Positions 40,989-53,168 of a stretch of 64,000 nt of DNA are shown here, in pieces. Numbering within the stretch: position 1 is the stretch's first letter; every line of letters starts with the position of its first letter. The DNA lies in NCBI GenBank assembly GCA_017306015.1, contig JAFKJK010000008.1, positions 248,001 through 312,000 on the forward strand, in the 5' to 3' direction. Both the position numbers and the translations under genes were made by a program. The DNA is from Propionibacteriaceae bacterium. Lineage in GTDB: Bacteria; Actinomycetota; Actinomycetes; Propionibacteriales; Propionibacteriaceae. The notes under the pieces were generated by a model. The model saw nothing but the letters and a program-made list of their open reading frames with translations, had not been told where the DNA came from and made no database searches.

Positions 40989-42512
40989 TCAGGGACGCCG
41001 CCAACTGAACCCGTCCCGGGCCAGCATCCGGGTCGCGGACGGAGGACCCCACGTGCCCGGCGGGTAGCTCTCCGGAGCGGTCCGCTGCTCCGCCCAGTAC
41101 GCGAGCACCGGGTCCAGGATCTGCCACGACAGCTCCACCTCCTCCGGACGGGGGAACAGCGGCTCCGATCCGAGCAGGACGTCCAGCAGCAGGCGTTCGT
41201 ACGCCTCCGGGCTCGACTCGGTGAACGAGGTGCCGTACTCGAAGTCCATGTTCACGTCGCGGAGTTCCATCGTGGTCGCCGGCACCTTGGCCCCGAAGCG
41301 GAGGGTGACGCCCTCGTCCGGCTGGATCCGCAGCACCAGGGCGTTCGTGCCGAGGTTGCGGACGTCGGTTCCGTTGAACGGCAGGTGCGGGGCGGCGCGC
41401 AGGTTGAGGGCCACCTCGGTGACCCGGTGCGGCAGCCGCTTGCCCGTCCGCAGGTAGAACGGCACGCCGGCCCAGCGGCGGTTGTCGATGTCGACCCGGA
41501 TCGCCGCGAAGGTCTCGGTGGTGGAGTCCGGCGGGATGCCGTCCTCGGCCAGGTAGCCGGCGACCTGGGTGCCACCCGCCCAGCCGCCGGCGTACTGCCC
41601 GCGGGCGGTGTGGTTGCTGAAGTCGGCGGGGACGCGGGCAGCGCCGAGGACCTTGCGCTTCTCCAGGCTCAGGTCGATGCCGTTGAAGGAGGTCGGCTCC
41701 TCCATCGCGGTCAGGGCGAGCAGCTGCAGCAGGTGGTTCTGGATCACGTCCCGCGCTGCGCCGATGCCGTCGTAGTAGCCCGCCCTGCCGGCGATGCCGA
41801 TGTCCTCGGCCATCGTGATCTGGACGTGGCCGATGTAGTTTCGGTTCCAGATCGGCTCGAACAGCGTGTTGGCGAACCGGAAGGCCAGCAGGTTCTGCAC
41901 GGTCTCCTTGCCGAGGTAGTGGTCGATCCGGAAGATGCTGCTCGGGTCGAACGCCCGCGACAGCTTCCGCTCCAGCTCCTGGGCGCTGGCCAGGTCGTGG
42001 CCGAACGGCTTCTCGATCACCACCCGGTGCCAGGCGTTGCTGTGGTCCTTCTTGCTGGCCAGCCCGTGCTTGCGCAGCTGGGCGACCGCGATGTCAAAGG
42101 CTGCGGGCGGCACCGACAGGTAGAAGGCATGGTTGCCGCCCGTCCCGTTGGTGCGGTCGAGTTCGCCCAGGACGCGGCCCAGTTCGATGAAGGCGGCGTC
42201 GTCGGCCAGGTCCCCGCCGACGAAGCGGATGCCTTCCAGCAATTGTTGCCATACGTCCTCGCGGAAACCGGTCCGCGAGTACTGCTTGACCGCGTCCGCC
42301 ACCCGCTCCTGGAAGTGCTCGGCCGCCCAGTCCCGTCGTGCGAACCCGACCAGGCCAGATCCCGGCGCCAGCAAACCACGGTTGGCAAGGTCATATATCG
42401 CCGGGATGAGCTTCTTGGTGGCCAGGTCGCCGGTGGCGCCGAAGAGGACGATCGCGGAGGGCCCAGCCATCCTCGGGAGTCGAAGATCACGCGGGTCGGC
42501 AAGGAGATTCAC
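40989..42512 (-). CDS. zwf: glucose-6-phosphate 1-dehydrogenase
   Basis: Entry enzyme of the oxidative pentose phosphate pathway, making NADPH. AIVLFGATGDLATKKLIPAIYDL is the dinucleotide-binding start, RIDHYLGKETVQNLLAFRFAN the active-site signature with catalytic Lys/His, and FYLRTGKRLPHRVTEV lies near the structural NADP site. 507 aa. The GTG at 42512 has no ribosome-binding site but TAACCT stands 6 nt upstream, pointing to a leaderless mRNA. tkt and tal, which usually lie between ctaB and zwf in Actinobacteria, are missing. Confidence 0.96.
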   Translation of the reverse strand: MNLLADPRDLRLPRMAGPSAIVLFGATGDLATKKLIPAIYDLANRGLLAPGSGLVGFARRDWAAEHFQERVADAVKQYSRTGFREDVWQQLLEGIRFVGGDLADDAAFIELGRVLGELDRTNGTGGNHAFYLSVPPAAFDIAVAQLRKHGLASKKDHSNAWHRVVIEKPFGHDLASAQELERKLSRAFDPSSIFRIDHYLGKETVQNLLAFRFANTLFEPIWNRNYIGHVQITMAEDIGIAGRAGYYDGIGAARDVIQNHLLQLLALTAMEEPTSFNGIDLSLEKRKVLGAARVPADFSNHTARGQYAGGWAGGTQVAGYLAEDGIPPDSTTETFAAIRVDIDNRRWAGVPFYLRTGKRLPHRVTEVALNLRAAPHLPFNGTDVRNLGTNALVLRIQPDEGVTLRFGAKVPATTMELRDVNMDFEYGTSFTESSPEAYERLLLDVLLGSEPLFPRPEEVELSWQILDPVLAYWAEQRTAPESYPPGTWGPPSATRMLARDGFSWRRP

Positions 42513-42524
42513 ACTCCGAGGTTA
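42513..42524 (-). promoter_or_regulatory. -10 box for leaderless zwf operon
   Basis: On the minus strand TAACCT (42519-42524) is followed by 6 nt and then the GTG start of zwf. The same 102-bp divergent gap also holds a TACAGT match on the plus strand (42569-42574) that may serve ctaB. Confidence 0.45.
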
Positions 42525-42614
42525 CAAGTTGCCGCGGGGACCTGCTGCCGGGTCCTCTGCGGGCGTAATACAGTCGCTGCAGGGTCTTGGCGGAAGGGGA
42601 GAGTCATCCACGAC

Positions 42615-43541
42615 ATGCGCGACGAGGCGGCTGTCGTCCCGGCCGATCTCGGCACCGGTCCGGGTGCCGTCGCCAGGGCGTACCTGGCGTTGGCAAAGCC
42701 CCGGATCATCGAGTTGCTGCTGGTCACGACGGTGCCGTCGATGTTCCTGGCCGCCGGCGGGTTCCCTCGCTGGGAGCTCGTCCTGTGGACCCTCCTTGGC
42801 GGGACGGCGGCAGCCGCCAGCGCCAACGTCTTCAACTCCGTCCTCGACGCGGACATCGACGCGCGGATGCGGCGGACGCGCCGGCGTCCGATGCCGCGAG
42901 ACCTGGTCCGGCCGGGACGGGCGTACGCCTTCGGTGTGGTACTCGGGCTGCTGTCACTGCTCATCCTCGGCTTCGGCGCGAACTGGCTCTCCGCTGCGCT
43001 GGCGCTGGTGGCCAACCTCTACTACGTGTTCGTGTACACGCTGGCGCTGAAGCGCCGCACGTCGCAGAACATCGTCTGGGGCGGCATCGCTGGCTGCTTC
43101 CCGCCCCTGATCGGCTGGACGGCGGTCACCGGCCAGATCGCCCTCGCACCGCTGGTGCTCTTCGCCATCGTCTTCGCGTGGACGCCGCCGCACACCTGGG
43201 CGCTCGCCCTGCGCTACCGCGACGACTATCGCCGGGCCCACGTCCCGATGCTGCCGGTGGTGGCGCCCGCGGAGACCGTGGCGTGGCGGATCCTGGCCTA
43301 CACCGTCCTGACTGTGGCCGTCAGTCTCGCGCTCTGGCCGCTCGCCCCCACCGGGTGGTTCTACCCGGTGGTCGCCGCGGTGAGCGGAGCCGTGATGATC
43401 ACCGAGGCGATCCAGCTGCTGGGCCGGGCCCGCAGGGGCCTGCTGGACGCCGCGCTCAAGCCGATGCGGCTGTTCCACATCTCCAACAGCTACCTGGCGA
43501 TCGTGTTCCTTGCGGCTGCGCTCGACCCGCTGCTGACCTGA
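42615..43541 (+). CDS. ctaB: protoheme IX farnesyltransferase (heme O synthase)
   Basis: Membrane prenyltransferase that adds farnesyl to protoheme for heme-copper oxidases. Nine or so membrane helices with the two Asp-rich motifs NSVLDADIDARMRRTRRRPMPR and RYRDDYRRAHVPML, plus FAWTPPHTWALAL. 308 aa. ATG 42615 follows GGGGAGAG at a long spacing of about 12. Its 3' end overlaps the convergent ctaA gene by 52 bp, with both reading frames intact. Together the two genes turn heme b into heme a for cytochrome aa3. Confidence 0.94.
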   Translation: MRDEAAVVPADLGTGPGAVARAYLALAKPRIIELLLVTTVPSMFLAAGGFPRWELVLWTLLGGTAAAASANVFNSVLDADIDARMRRTRRRPMPRDLVRPGRAYAFGVVLGLLSLLILGFGANWLSAALALVANLYYVFVYTLALKRRTSQNIVWGGIAGCFPPLIGWTAVTGQIALAPLVLFAIVFAWTPPHTWALALRYRDDYRRAHVPMLPVVAPAETVAWRILAYTVLTVAVSLALWPLAPTGWFYPVVAAVSGAVMITEAIQLLGRARRGLLDAALKPMRLFHISNSYLAIVFLAAALDPLLT

Positions 43542-44410
43542 TCACCGGGCCGGGTGAACCACCACAGGTTCGCCAGCGCCGCAGCGAACAGGGCCGTCCC
43601 GAGCATGTGGCCGGCGACCATGCCGGGAGGCAGGCTGAGCGCGTACTGCAGGTAGCCGATGGTGCCCTGCACGGCCTCGACGGCGAGCAGCAGCCCGACG
43701 GCGGGACGCACCCGCTCGTTCGTGCGGACCAGCCACATCAGGAGCACGGTCAGCGCGACGACGATCCACACCAGGCCCGAATGGACGCGGGCGACCGTCA
43801 CCAGTTCCAGCCCGTTGCGGGCGGCGCCACCATCGCCGGCGTGCGGGCCTGCCCCGGTGACCACGGCACCGGCCAGCAGCACGCAGATGCCGACCGCCGA
43901 GGTCACCCACACCAGGCGGCGCACCAGCGTCGGGACCGGCGCCGGCCGGACGGGCATCGCCTCGTGCAGGAGCACGACGCTGACGACGACGAGCGCGATC
44001 GAGGGGATCAGGTGGGCGCCGACGACCCACGGGTTGAGGCTGGTGAGGACGCTGATGCCACCGATCACCGCCTGGGCCGGGATCCCGGCGGCGGCGACGA
44101 TGGCCAGGCCGCGCGCCCGGCGCAGCGGCCGGCCCTCGGCGTCCCTGGCCTTCCACGCCGCGACCAGGGTGCCGATGGCGATGATCGCCAGGACGAAGGT
44201 GAGCGTCCGGTTGCCGAACTCGATCAGGGCATGCAGGTCGGACGCGTTGTGCGGCACATACGAGCCCGGCGTGCACTGAGGCCAGGTGGGGCAGCCGAGC
44301 CCAGAGGAGGTCACCCGGACCAGACCACCGGTGAAGATCAGTCCCATGTTGGCCACCAGGGACGCGGTCGCCCAGTTCCTCAGTGCGTGGGGGGCGGTCA
44401 GGATGTCCAT
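43490..44410 (-). CDS. ctaA: heme A synthase
   Basis: Oxidises the methyl group of heme O to give heme A. About eight membrane helices with conserved His residues (LHALIEFGNRTLTF, VGAHLIPSIAL, ARVHSGLVW, AGHMLGTALF) for heme ligation. The external loop GLGCPTWPQC has the Cys pair (Cys40/Cys46) typical of one CtaA class. ATG at 44410 is chosen over upstream codons that are out of keeping with the family. The start lies inside the end of the permease gene (13-bp overlap), so it is probably co-transcribed with the ABC genes. 306 aa. Confidence 0.93.
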   Translation of the reverse strand: MDILTAPHALRNWATASLVANMGLIFTGGLVRVTSSGLGCPTWPQCTPGSYVPHNASDLHALIEFGNRTLTFVLAIIAIGTLVAAWKARDAEGRPLRRARGLAIVAAAGIPAQAVIGGISVLTSLNPWVVGAHLIPSIALVVVSVVLLHEAMPVRPAPVPTLVRRLVWVTSAVGICVLLAGAVVTGAGPHAGDGGAARNGLELVTVARVHSGLVWIVVALTVLLMWLVRTNERVRPAVGLLLAVEAVQGTIGYLQYALSLPPGMVAGHMLGTALFAAALANLWWFTRPGDQVSSGSSAAARNTIAR

Positions 44411-45159
44411 CTGAATGCCTTTCTGGCCAGCAGCAGGCCGGCGATCGACCACAGCAGTGTGACGAGGACGGGCCCGGCGTCCACCGCACCGGCGGCCCAG
44501 TCACGCAGGGCGTCGGCCAGCGCCGTCGTGGGCAGCCAGGACAGGATCGGCTGGAGCCAGCCGGGGAACAGGCTTGGGGGGACCAGCACGCCGGCGGCGG
44601 CACCGATGAGGTAGATCAGGTTCGCCAGGCCGAGGGTGAGTTCCGCCGAGCCGCGTCCGGACAGGGCCAGCGCGGCGGACGCGAACGCGATCAGCGCGAG
44701 CGGGACGGTAGCCACGACGACCAGGTACTGCCAGCCCTCCGGCCGCGGCGTCCATCCGGCCAGCAGGCCGGCGATGCCCAGCACGACCGCTTGGCCCACT
44801 GCCAGCGCCACCATCGCCAGTGCCTTGCCGAGCAGCAGGTCGATCGGCCGCAGCGGAGTCGCGGCCAGCCGCTCGAGCACGCCGTAGCGGCGTTCGAAGG
44901 CGGTCGTGATGGCCAGCGAGGTGAAGCCGGTCGACCACAGGCCGAGCGCGATCACCGACGGCACGAAGGAGTTGGCGTCGATCCCGAGGCGGCCGCCGAG
45001 GAAAGCCTGTCCGACGATCAGCGCCAGGGGGATCACCAGGGCGAGCAGCAACTGCTCGCCGTTGCGGACGACCAGCCGGGCTTCCAGCAGGGCGTGCCGG
45101 ACGATCCGGCCGGTGCGGGGGGCCGCCGCGGCCGCCGGACGCAGGTCGAGCGCGCTCAT
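44398..45159 (-). CDS. ABC-2 type exporter permease
   Basis: A 253-aa permease with six membrane helices of the ABC-2 type (LALVIPLALIVGQAFLG, FTSLAITTAFERRYGVLERLAATPLRP). It pairs with the ATPase gene upstream (4-bp overlap) and is followed by ctaA. The same ABC pair beside ctaA is conserved in Actinobacteria, which suggests a role linked to heme or cytochrome oxidase assembly, but the substrate has not been established to my knowledge. Confidence 0.88.
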   Translation of the reverse strand: MSALDLRPAAAAAPRTGRIVRHALLEARLVVRNGEQLLLALVIPLALIVGQAFLGGRLGIDANSFVPSVIALGLWSTGFTSLAITTAFERRYGVLERLAATPLRPIDLLLGKALAMVALAVGQAVVLGIAGLLAGWTPRPEGWQYLVVVATVPLALIAFASAALALSGRGSAELTLGLANLIYLIGAAAGVLVPPSLFPGWLQPILSWLPTTALADALRDWAAGAVDAGPVLVTLLWSIAGLLLARKAFRWTS

Positions 45160-45869
45160 TCCCGCTCCGGACGGGTCAACTGCAGGAAGCGGGCCTCGAG
45201 GGTGGTGGATCCGCCGGTGAGCTCTGCGACCGTGCCGCTCGCCACCCCGCGGCCGGCGTCCAGCATCACGACCTGGTCGGCCAGGTGCTCAGCCTCTTCC
45301 ATGGAGTGGGTGGTCAGCACGATGGCGACGCCGGCGTCCCGGAGCCCGGCGACCAGGTCCCAGACGCGGTGGCGCATGTGCGGGTCGAGCCCGGCGGTGG
45401 GCTCGTCGAGGAAGACCAGCTCCGGACGGCCGACCACCGCCCCGGCAAGGTTCACCAGCTGCTGCTGGCCGCCGGACAGCCGGCGATAGGGCGTGTCGGC
45501 GAAGGCGTCGATACCCAGAGCGGCGCTGAGCTCAGTGACCGGCAGGGGAGTGACGTAGAGCGCGGCCAGGTAGGTGAGCAGTTCGCCGGGCCGTACTCCG
45601 GACCAGGCGCCGGCTGACTGCGGCATCAGGCCGATCCGGTCGTTCGCCGCCGCGCTGCCGGGCGCGGACCCGAGCACCGAGATGGTGCCCGAGTCCGGCC
45701 TCAGCAGTCCGGTACAGCAGCGGATCAGCGTCGTCTTGCCGGCCCCGTTCGGTCCGAGCACAGCCGTCACGGCCGCGAACGCGGCGGTCAGGCTCAGCCC
45801 GTCCAGCACCGAGCGTCCACCCAGGCGCAGGCGCACCTCGGCAACGCTCAGCGCGATCGGCTCCGGCAT
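45156..45869 (-). CDS. ABC transporter ATP-binding protein (partner of the ctaA-linked permease)
   Basis: A 237-aa nucleotide-binding subunit: Walker A GPNGAGKTT, Q-loop MPQSAG, signature LSGGQQQLVNLA, Walker B LVFLDEPTAGLDP, and switch His in LTTHSMEEAEHL. Belongs to the drug/ABC-2 exporter class (DrrA-like). TAGACT (45876-45881) lies 6 nt before the ATG and inside the 17-bp gap after the glycosyltransferase, giving a probable leaderless internal promoter for ATPase-permease-ctaA. Confidence 0.92.
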   Translation of the reverse strand: MPEPIALSVAEVRLRLGGRSVLDGLSLTAAFAAVTAVLGPNGAGKTTLIRCCTGLLRPDSGTISVLGSAPGSAAANDRIGLMPQSAGAWSGVRPGELLTYLAALYVTPLPVTELSAALGIDAFADTPYRRLSGGQQQLVNLAGAVVGRPELVFLDEPTAGLDPHMRHRVWDLVAGLRDAGVAIVLTTHSMEEAEHLADQVVMLDAGRGVASGTVAELTGGSTTLEARFLQLTRPERE

Positions 45870-45886
45870 CCGGTCAGTCTATGGCT

Positions 45887-46932
45887 CTAGGCGAACCACT
45901 CCTGCAGCCGGGCGAGCATCGCCTGTTCGAAGTCGTCGTCGCTGTGCTTGCTGGCCATCCAGCCGGTGAAGTCTCCTCCGCCGATCGCATCCAGCTCGGC
46001 CCGGCAGGCGTCGGTCTCGGTGACCGCGCGGGCCAGCAGGGCTTCGGCCTCGGCCGGAGTCTTCCAGAAGAACGGATAGCCCTCGGGTACGAGCGCCCGC
46101 GCCCACGTGGTGTCCGGCAGGATGCCGATCACTCCTGCGGCCATGGCCTCGACGTACTCCAGGCCGTACGACTCCTCCTCCGCGGTGGCCAGGAAGGCCG
46201 TGGTCGCGGCCAGTGCCTCCCAGTAGGACAGCCGGGTGGCGGTCAGCGGGCCGACCCAGAACCACTCCCTGCCGGACAGCGTCATGGCGAGTTCCGAGAC
46301 GAGGTGCGACTCGTGGAGCCGCATCGCGACCCGGATCGGAGCCTTGCGGTGAACCTTCTCGACCACGTCCACGAACAGCTTCGGACGCTTGCGCTCCGAC
46401 AGGTAGATCGCCGGGTAGAGCACGACCGGGAGGTCCGTGTCGCGCCGGGGGAGCACGTGCTCCACCCGGAAGCCGAGGTTCGACCAGCCGACCTTGGCCT
46501 TCTCCGCGACATCCTGGACGGTCCAGCGCCGGACGACCTCCCTGACCGCGGACGCGGTTCGCTCGGAGTTCGCGAAGGTCGGGAACAGCCCGAAACTGAG
46601 CGCCTCGATCAGTTGCGGGACCCGGTCGGTGTAGCTCGTGGTCGGCGCCCACTGGAAGTTCATCACCGCGGGGTGCTCGCCGTGCTCGCGCAGGACCCGC
46701 CAGATCTTGGTCGAGTCCAGCACGTCCATGTTGATCACGACTACCGAGTCGGTGTCGACGAACTCCAGCGGCATCTGGTCGAAGCCGTCGCACCGCCGGG
46801 TCGCAGGCCCGATCACGATCGGGTTGTGGGTCAGGTTGACCAGTCGCCGGACCAGCGTCGCACCGGCGTCGTGGCCGGTGACCCGCCCGTCCGCGTCGAT
46901 GACGACCTGGTCCCACTTGATGGCGAGCCGCC

Positions 46933-46936
<4 letters not shown>
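45887..46936 (-). CDS. GT-B type glycosyltransferase
   Basis: A 349-aa cytoplasmic protein with features of group 1 (GT4-like) glycosyltransferases: an N-terminal Rossmann-like half without obvious motif, and a C-terminal half with VVLYPAIYLSERKRPKLFVDVV and the donor-binding block TAEEESYGLEYVEAMAAGVIGILPD (E-x7-E). Acceptor and donor are unknown. Its ATG overlaps the hppA stop (ATGA), so it is coupled to the proton pump gene, an unexpected partner. A decaprenyl-linked or glycolipid substrate is possible but unsupported. Confidence 0.75.
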
Positions 46937-49587
<2,651 letters not shown>

Positions 49588-49637
49588 TTCTGCTTCCTTG
49601 TCAGCGGAGAAGTCGGCGTCCGGGTCTTTGAGAAGAC

Positions 49638-49666
49638 AAAGTATTGATCGGACATACTGCGGTCAG
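49638..49666 (-). promoter_or_regulatory. hppA promoter
   Basis: On the minus strand, CTGACC (49661-49666), 17-bp spacer, TACTTT (49638-49643). Start of transcription near 49631 leaves a leader of about 44 nt with an AAGGAAG ribosome-binding site. The remainder of the 259-bp divergent interval to sufR holds no gene. Confidence 0.65.
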
Positions 49667-49812
49667 CGTATCCGCATCAGTACCTAGAGTGCACCTTAGG
49701 CCAGAACGTGAGCCAGGGCGTCTCATCCCGGGACCGGGAAGGTCGCCCGGGAGAGTCGGGGCCGGTGCGGCAGGCCCCTGGCGTGAGCGTGTCCACCGCA
49801 GGACAAGCCGGT

Positions 49813-49846
49813 TTGACCCGTCCCCGATTTAGGTGAGAATGGTGTT
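49813..49846 (+). promoter_or_regulatory. suf operon promoter (leaderless sufR)
   Basis: TTGACC (49813-49818), 16-bp spacer, GAGAAT (49835-49840), then 6 nt to GTG 49847. SufR homologues repress their own operon, so an operator is expected to overlap this site; I could not identify a convincing dyad. Confidence 0.55.
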
Positions 49847-50566
49847 GTGAAAACGGAGCTCGACGACATCGGGGGTGCCGAAGCCGAACTGGCCTCGGAC
49901 GCGTCCACCCGGTCGAGGGTGGCTCGGTCGATCCTGCAGCACGGGCCGTCCACGGCCAACGACCTCGCCACCCGGCTCGGCCTCACTCCGGCCGCGGTCC
50001 GGCGGCACCTCAGCGTCCTGCTCGAGACCGGTCAGGTGAACAGTCGCCAGCAGCGGGTCTACGGCCCACGAGGACGCGGCCGCCCGGCGAAGGTCTTCGA
50101 ACTCACCGACCTCGGCAGGGGAACCTTCTACCAGGCCTACGACCGGTTGGCGATCAGCGCGCTGCACTACCTGCGCGCCCACGCCGGCGAGGACGCCGTC
50201 GCCGAATTCTCGGCCGGCGTCACCGACGGCGTGCTGAAGCGATTCGCCGAGCTGGTGGGGGAATACGACACCCCGGCCGAGGCGTTGGTGGAGGCGCTGA
50301 CCGCCGAAGGATTCGTAGCCTCTCTGCAGCCGGTCGCCTCCGGCGTCCAGCTGTGCCAGTACCACTGCCCGGTTGCCCATGTGGCCGCCGAGTTCCCCGA
50401 ACTCTGCGAGGCCGAGACCAAGGCGTTCGCAGAGGTCCTCGGCTCTCACGTGCAACGGTTGGCGACGATCGCGCACGGGGACGGGGTGTGCACGACCCAC
50501 GTACCGCGTCCGGTGATCAAGCCAGGCCTGGCAAGGACGGACGCCACAGGAAGGAAGGGCGAATGA
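49847..50566 (+). CDS. sufR: SUF operon transcriptional repressor SufR
   Basis: Iron-sulfur-binding regulator of the ArsR/DeoR-like winged-helix type. HTH region about residues 20-75 ([28 protein letters not shown]) with [15 protein letters not shown] wing; a dimerisation region follows; Cys170, Cys174, Cys187 and Cys215 lie in the C-terminal part, with Cys174-x12-Cys187 recalling cyanobacterial SufR. In mycobacteria the protein represses the operon when loaded with a cluster. GTG 49847. It overlaps sufB by 4 bp (ATGA). 239 aa. Confidence 0.9.
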   Translation: MKTELDDIGGAEAELASDASTRSRVARSILQHGPSTANDLATRLGLTPAAVRRHLSVLLETGQVNSRQQRVYGPRGRGRPAKVFELTDLGRGTFYQAYDRLAISALHYLRAHAGEDAVAEFSAGVTDGVLKRFAELVGEYDTPAEALVEALTAEGFVASLQPVASGVQLCQYHCPVAHVAAEFPELCEAETKAFAEVLGSHVQRLATIAHGDGVCTTHVPRPVIKPGLARTDATGRKGE

Positions 50567-52005
50567 CAGCCACCACTCCCACAGCCCCCGGGCTGGGGGC
50601 CACCCAGCAGGAGCATCTCGAGGCGCTGGGTGCCTACCAGTACGGCTGGCACGACGCCGACCTCGCCGGCCAGACGGCACAGCGCGGCCTCAACGCCGAC
50701 GTCGTCCGCAGGATCTCGGCGCTGAAGAACGAGCCGGAGTGGATGCTGAACCTGCGGCTGAAGGCCCTGGCCCTGTTCGAGCGCAAGCCGCTGCCCGCCT
50801 GGGGCGCCGACCTGAGCGGCATCGACTTCGACAACATCAAGTACTTCGTCCGATCGACGGAGAAGCAGGCCCAGACCTGGGACGACCTTCCCGACGACAT
50901 CAAGAAGACCTACGACCGGCTCGGCATCCCCGAGGCCGAGAAGATGCGCCTGGTGGCCGGCGTCGCCGCGCAGTACGAGTCCGAGGTCGTCTACCACAAG
51001 ATCAACGAGGAGTTGGAGCGCCAGGGCGTCATCTTCCTCGACACCGACACCGGCCTGAGGGAGCACCCGGAGATCTTCGAGGAGTACTTCTCCTCGGTGA
51101 TCCCGGTGGGCGACAACAAGTTCGCGTCGCTGAACAGCGCGGTCTGGTCGGGGGGCTCGTTCGTCTACGTGCCCAAGGGCGTCCACGTGTCGATTCCGCT
51201 GCAGGCATACTTCCGGATCAACACCGAGAACATGGGCCAGTTCGAGCGGACGCTGATCATCGCCGACGAGGACTCCTACGTCCACTACGTCGAGGGCTGC
51301 ACCGCGCCGATCTACAGCTCCGACTCGCTGCACTCCGCGGTGGTCGAGATCATCGTGAAGAAGAACGCCCGCGTCCGCTACACGACCATCCAGAACTGGT
51401 CGACCAACGTGTACAACCTGGTCACCAAGCGCGCCACCTGCGAGGAGGGCGCGACGATGGAGTGGATCGACGGCAACATCGGCTCCAAGGTGACGATGAA
51501 GTATCCGGCGGTCTACCTGCTCGGCGAGCACTCCCGGGGCGAGACCCTGTCGATCGCGTTCGCCGGCGAGGGCCAGCACCAGGACGCCGGCTCGAAGATG
51601 GTGCACGTCGCGCCGCACACGTCGAGTTCCATCATCAGCAAGTCGGTCGCACGCTCCGGTGGCCGCTCGTCCTACCGCGGCCTGGTGCAGGTCCAGGAGG
51701 GCGCACACCACTCGGCGAGCTCGGTGAAGTGCGACGCGCTGCTGGTCGACACCGTGTCCCGCTCCGACACCTACCCCTACGTCGACGTCCGCGAGGACGA
51801 CGTGTCGATGGCCCACGAGGCCACGGTGTCGAAGGTGAGCGAGGACCAGCTGTTCTACCTGATGAGTCGCGGCATGGGCGAGGACGAGGCGATGGCGATG
51901 ATCGTCCGCGGCTTCGTCGAGCCGATCGCCCGCGAGCTTCCGATGGAGTACGCCCTCGAATTGAACCGGCTGATCGAACTGCAGATGGAAGGGGCCGTCG
52001 GCTGA
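50563..52005 (+). CDS. sufB: Fe-S cluster assembly scaffold SufB
   Basis: Scaffold on which SufBC2D builds Fe-S clusters. A beta-helix core with [55 protein letters not shown] (conserved Cys), and the C-terminal [20 protein letters not shown] and [24 protein letters not shown] are all family hallmarks. 480 aa, no intein, in contrast to the mycobacterial gene which carries one. ATG 50563 sits in the sufR stop. Confidence 0.96.
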   Translation: MTATTPTAPGLGATQQEHLEALGAYQYGWHDADLAGQTAQRGLNADVVRRISALKNEPEWMLNLRLKALALFERKPLPAWGADLSGIDFDNIKYFVRSTEKQAQTWDDLPDDIKKTYDRLGIPEAEKMRLVAGVAAQYESEVVYHKINEELERQGVIFLDTDTGLREHPEIFEEYFSSVIPVGDNKFASLNSAVWSGGSFVYVPKGVHVSIPLQAYFRINTENMGQFERTLIIADEDSYVHYVEGCTAPIYSSDSLHSAVVEIIVKKNARVRYTTIQNWSTNVYNLVTKRATCEEGATMEWIDGNIGSKVTMKYPAVYLLGEHSRGETLSIAFAGEGQHQDAGSKMVHVAPHTSSSIISKSVARSGGRSSYRGLVQVQEGAHHSASSVKCDALLVDTVSRSDTYPYVDVREDDVSMAHEATVSKVSEDQLFYLMSRGMGEDEAMAMIVRGFVEPIARELPMEYALELNRLIELQMEGAVG

Positions 52006-53168
52006 TGACCGCAGCACCGAATGTGGCCGAGGCGGTCGAGACCGTCGCGTCCCACCTCCACCCGGTCGCGTCCTTCGACCTCGCCGACCACCCGATGCCC
52101 CGTGGCCGCGAGGAGGTGTGGCGGTTCACCCCGCTGCGCCGCCTCCGCGGGCTGCTGGACGGCACCCCGAGCGGTGCCCACCTGACCTGGCGGGCCGACC
52201 TGCCGGCCGAGGTCACCACCAGCGAGATCACCACGGCGGAGGTGGCCGCGCTCGGCGTCCCGGCTCCGGTCGACCGGCCGTCCGCACTGGCCGTCGCCAA
52301 CAGCGGCGGGGCGGTGCTGGTCGACATCCCCGCGGGCCTGGAGCTGGCCGAACCGTTCGTGATCGACCTGATCGGCACGGGCGAACTGGTCTACGGCAAC
52401 ATCGTCCTCCGGGTGGGCGCGAGCGCGTCCGCGACGGTCGTGCTCCGGCACACCGGCTCGGCGACCTACGCCTCGAGCGTGTCCGTGCTGGTGGGCGACG
52501 GCGCGAAGCTGACCTTCGTCGGGATGCAGGACTGGGCCGACGACACCGTCCATGCCGGTCACGTCGGCCTGAGGATCGGCAGGGACGCCGAGGTGCGCAC
52601 GGTGTCGGCCAGCCTCGGGGGCAACCTCGTCCGGCTCGTCGAGACCGCGGAGTACGCCGGCCCCGGCGGCCAGTTGGAGCAGTTCGGTGTCTACTTCGTC
52701 AACGCCGGCCAGCACATCGAGCACCGGATGTTCGTCGACCACAACGCGCCCCACACCGCCAGCCACGTCGACTACCGCGGCGCGCTGCAGGGCGAGGGCG
52801 CACACTCGGTGTGGGTCGGGGACGTGCTGATCCGCAAGGTCGCCGAAGGCATCAACACCTACGAGACCAACAAGAACCTGGTGCTGACCGACGGCTGCCG
52901 GGCCGACTCCGTCCCCAACCTGGAGATCGAGACCGGCGAGATCCAGGGCGCCGGCCACTCCTCGACGACCGGACGCTTCGACGACGAGCAGCTGTTCTAC
53001 CTGCGTTCCCGCGGCATCCCGGAGGACGAGGCCAGGCGGCTGGTGGTGCAGGGCTTCTTCGCCGAGATCATCCGGCGGATCGGCGTCCCCGAGGTGGAGA
53101 CCCGGCTGCTGGCTGCCGTCGAGAAGGAACTCCAGGTGATCGTCGGCATCCCGGGGGATCCTCAGTGA
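52005..53168 (+). CDS. sufD: Fe-S cluster assembly protein SufD
   Basis: Partner of SufB in the SufBC2D complex. The C-terminal half is the SufBD core: IEHRMFVDHNAPHTASHVDYRGALQGEGAHSVWVGDVLIRK, NLVLTDGCRADSVPNLEIETGEIQGAGHSSTTG and LFYLRSRGIPEDEARRLVVQGFF, with the His in GHSS involved in cluster formation in E. coli. ATG 52005 overlaps the sufB stop by 1 nt (TGATG). 387 aa, normal. Confidence 0.95.
   Translation: MTAAPNVAEAVETVASHLHPVASFDLADHPMPRGREEVWRFTPLRRLRGLLDGTPSGAHLTWRADLPAEVTTSEITTAEVAALGVPAPVDRPSALAVANSGGAVLVDIPAGLELAEPFVIDLIGTGELVYGNIVLRVGASASATVVLRHTGSATYASSVSVLVGDGAKLTFVGMQDWADDTVHAGHVGLRIGRDAEVRTVSASLGGNLVRLVETAEYAGPGGQLEQFGVYFVNAGQHIEHRMFVDHNAPHTASHVDYRGALQGEGAHSVWVGDVLIRKVAEGINTYETNKNLVLTDGCRADSVPNLEIETGEIQGAGHSSTTGRFDDEQLFYLRSRGIPEDEARRLVVQGFFAEIIRRIGVPEVETRLLAAVEKELQVIVGIPGDPQ

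Noticed and set aside
40071..42614. Upstream extension of the ctaB frame through the zwf and opcA region
   Set aside because: It is antisense to zwf and opcA, and CtaB homology begins only after 42615.
50563..52005. An intein in sufB, as in Mycobacterium tuberculosis
   Set aside because: The SufB sequence is continuous at 480 aa with no splicing-domain insertion.
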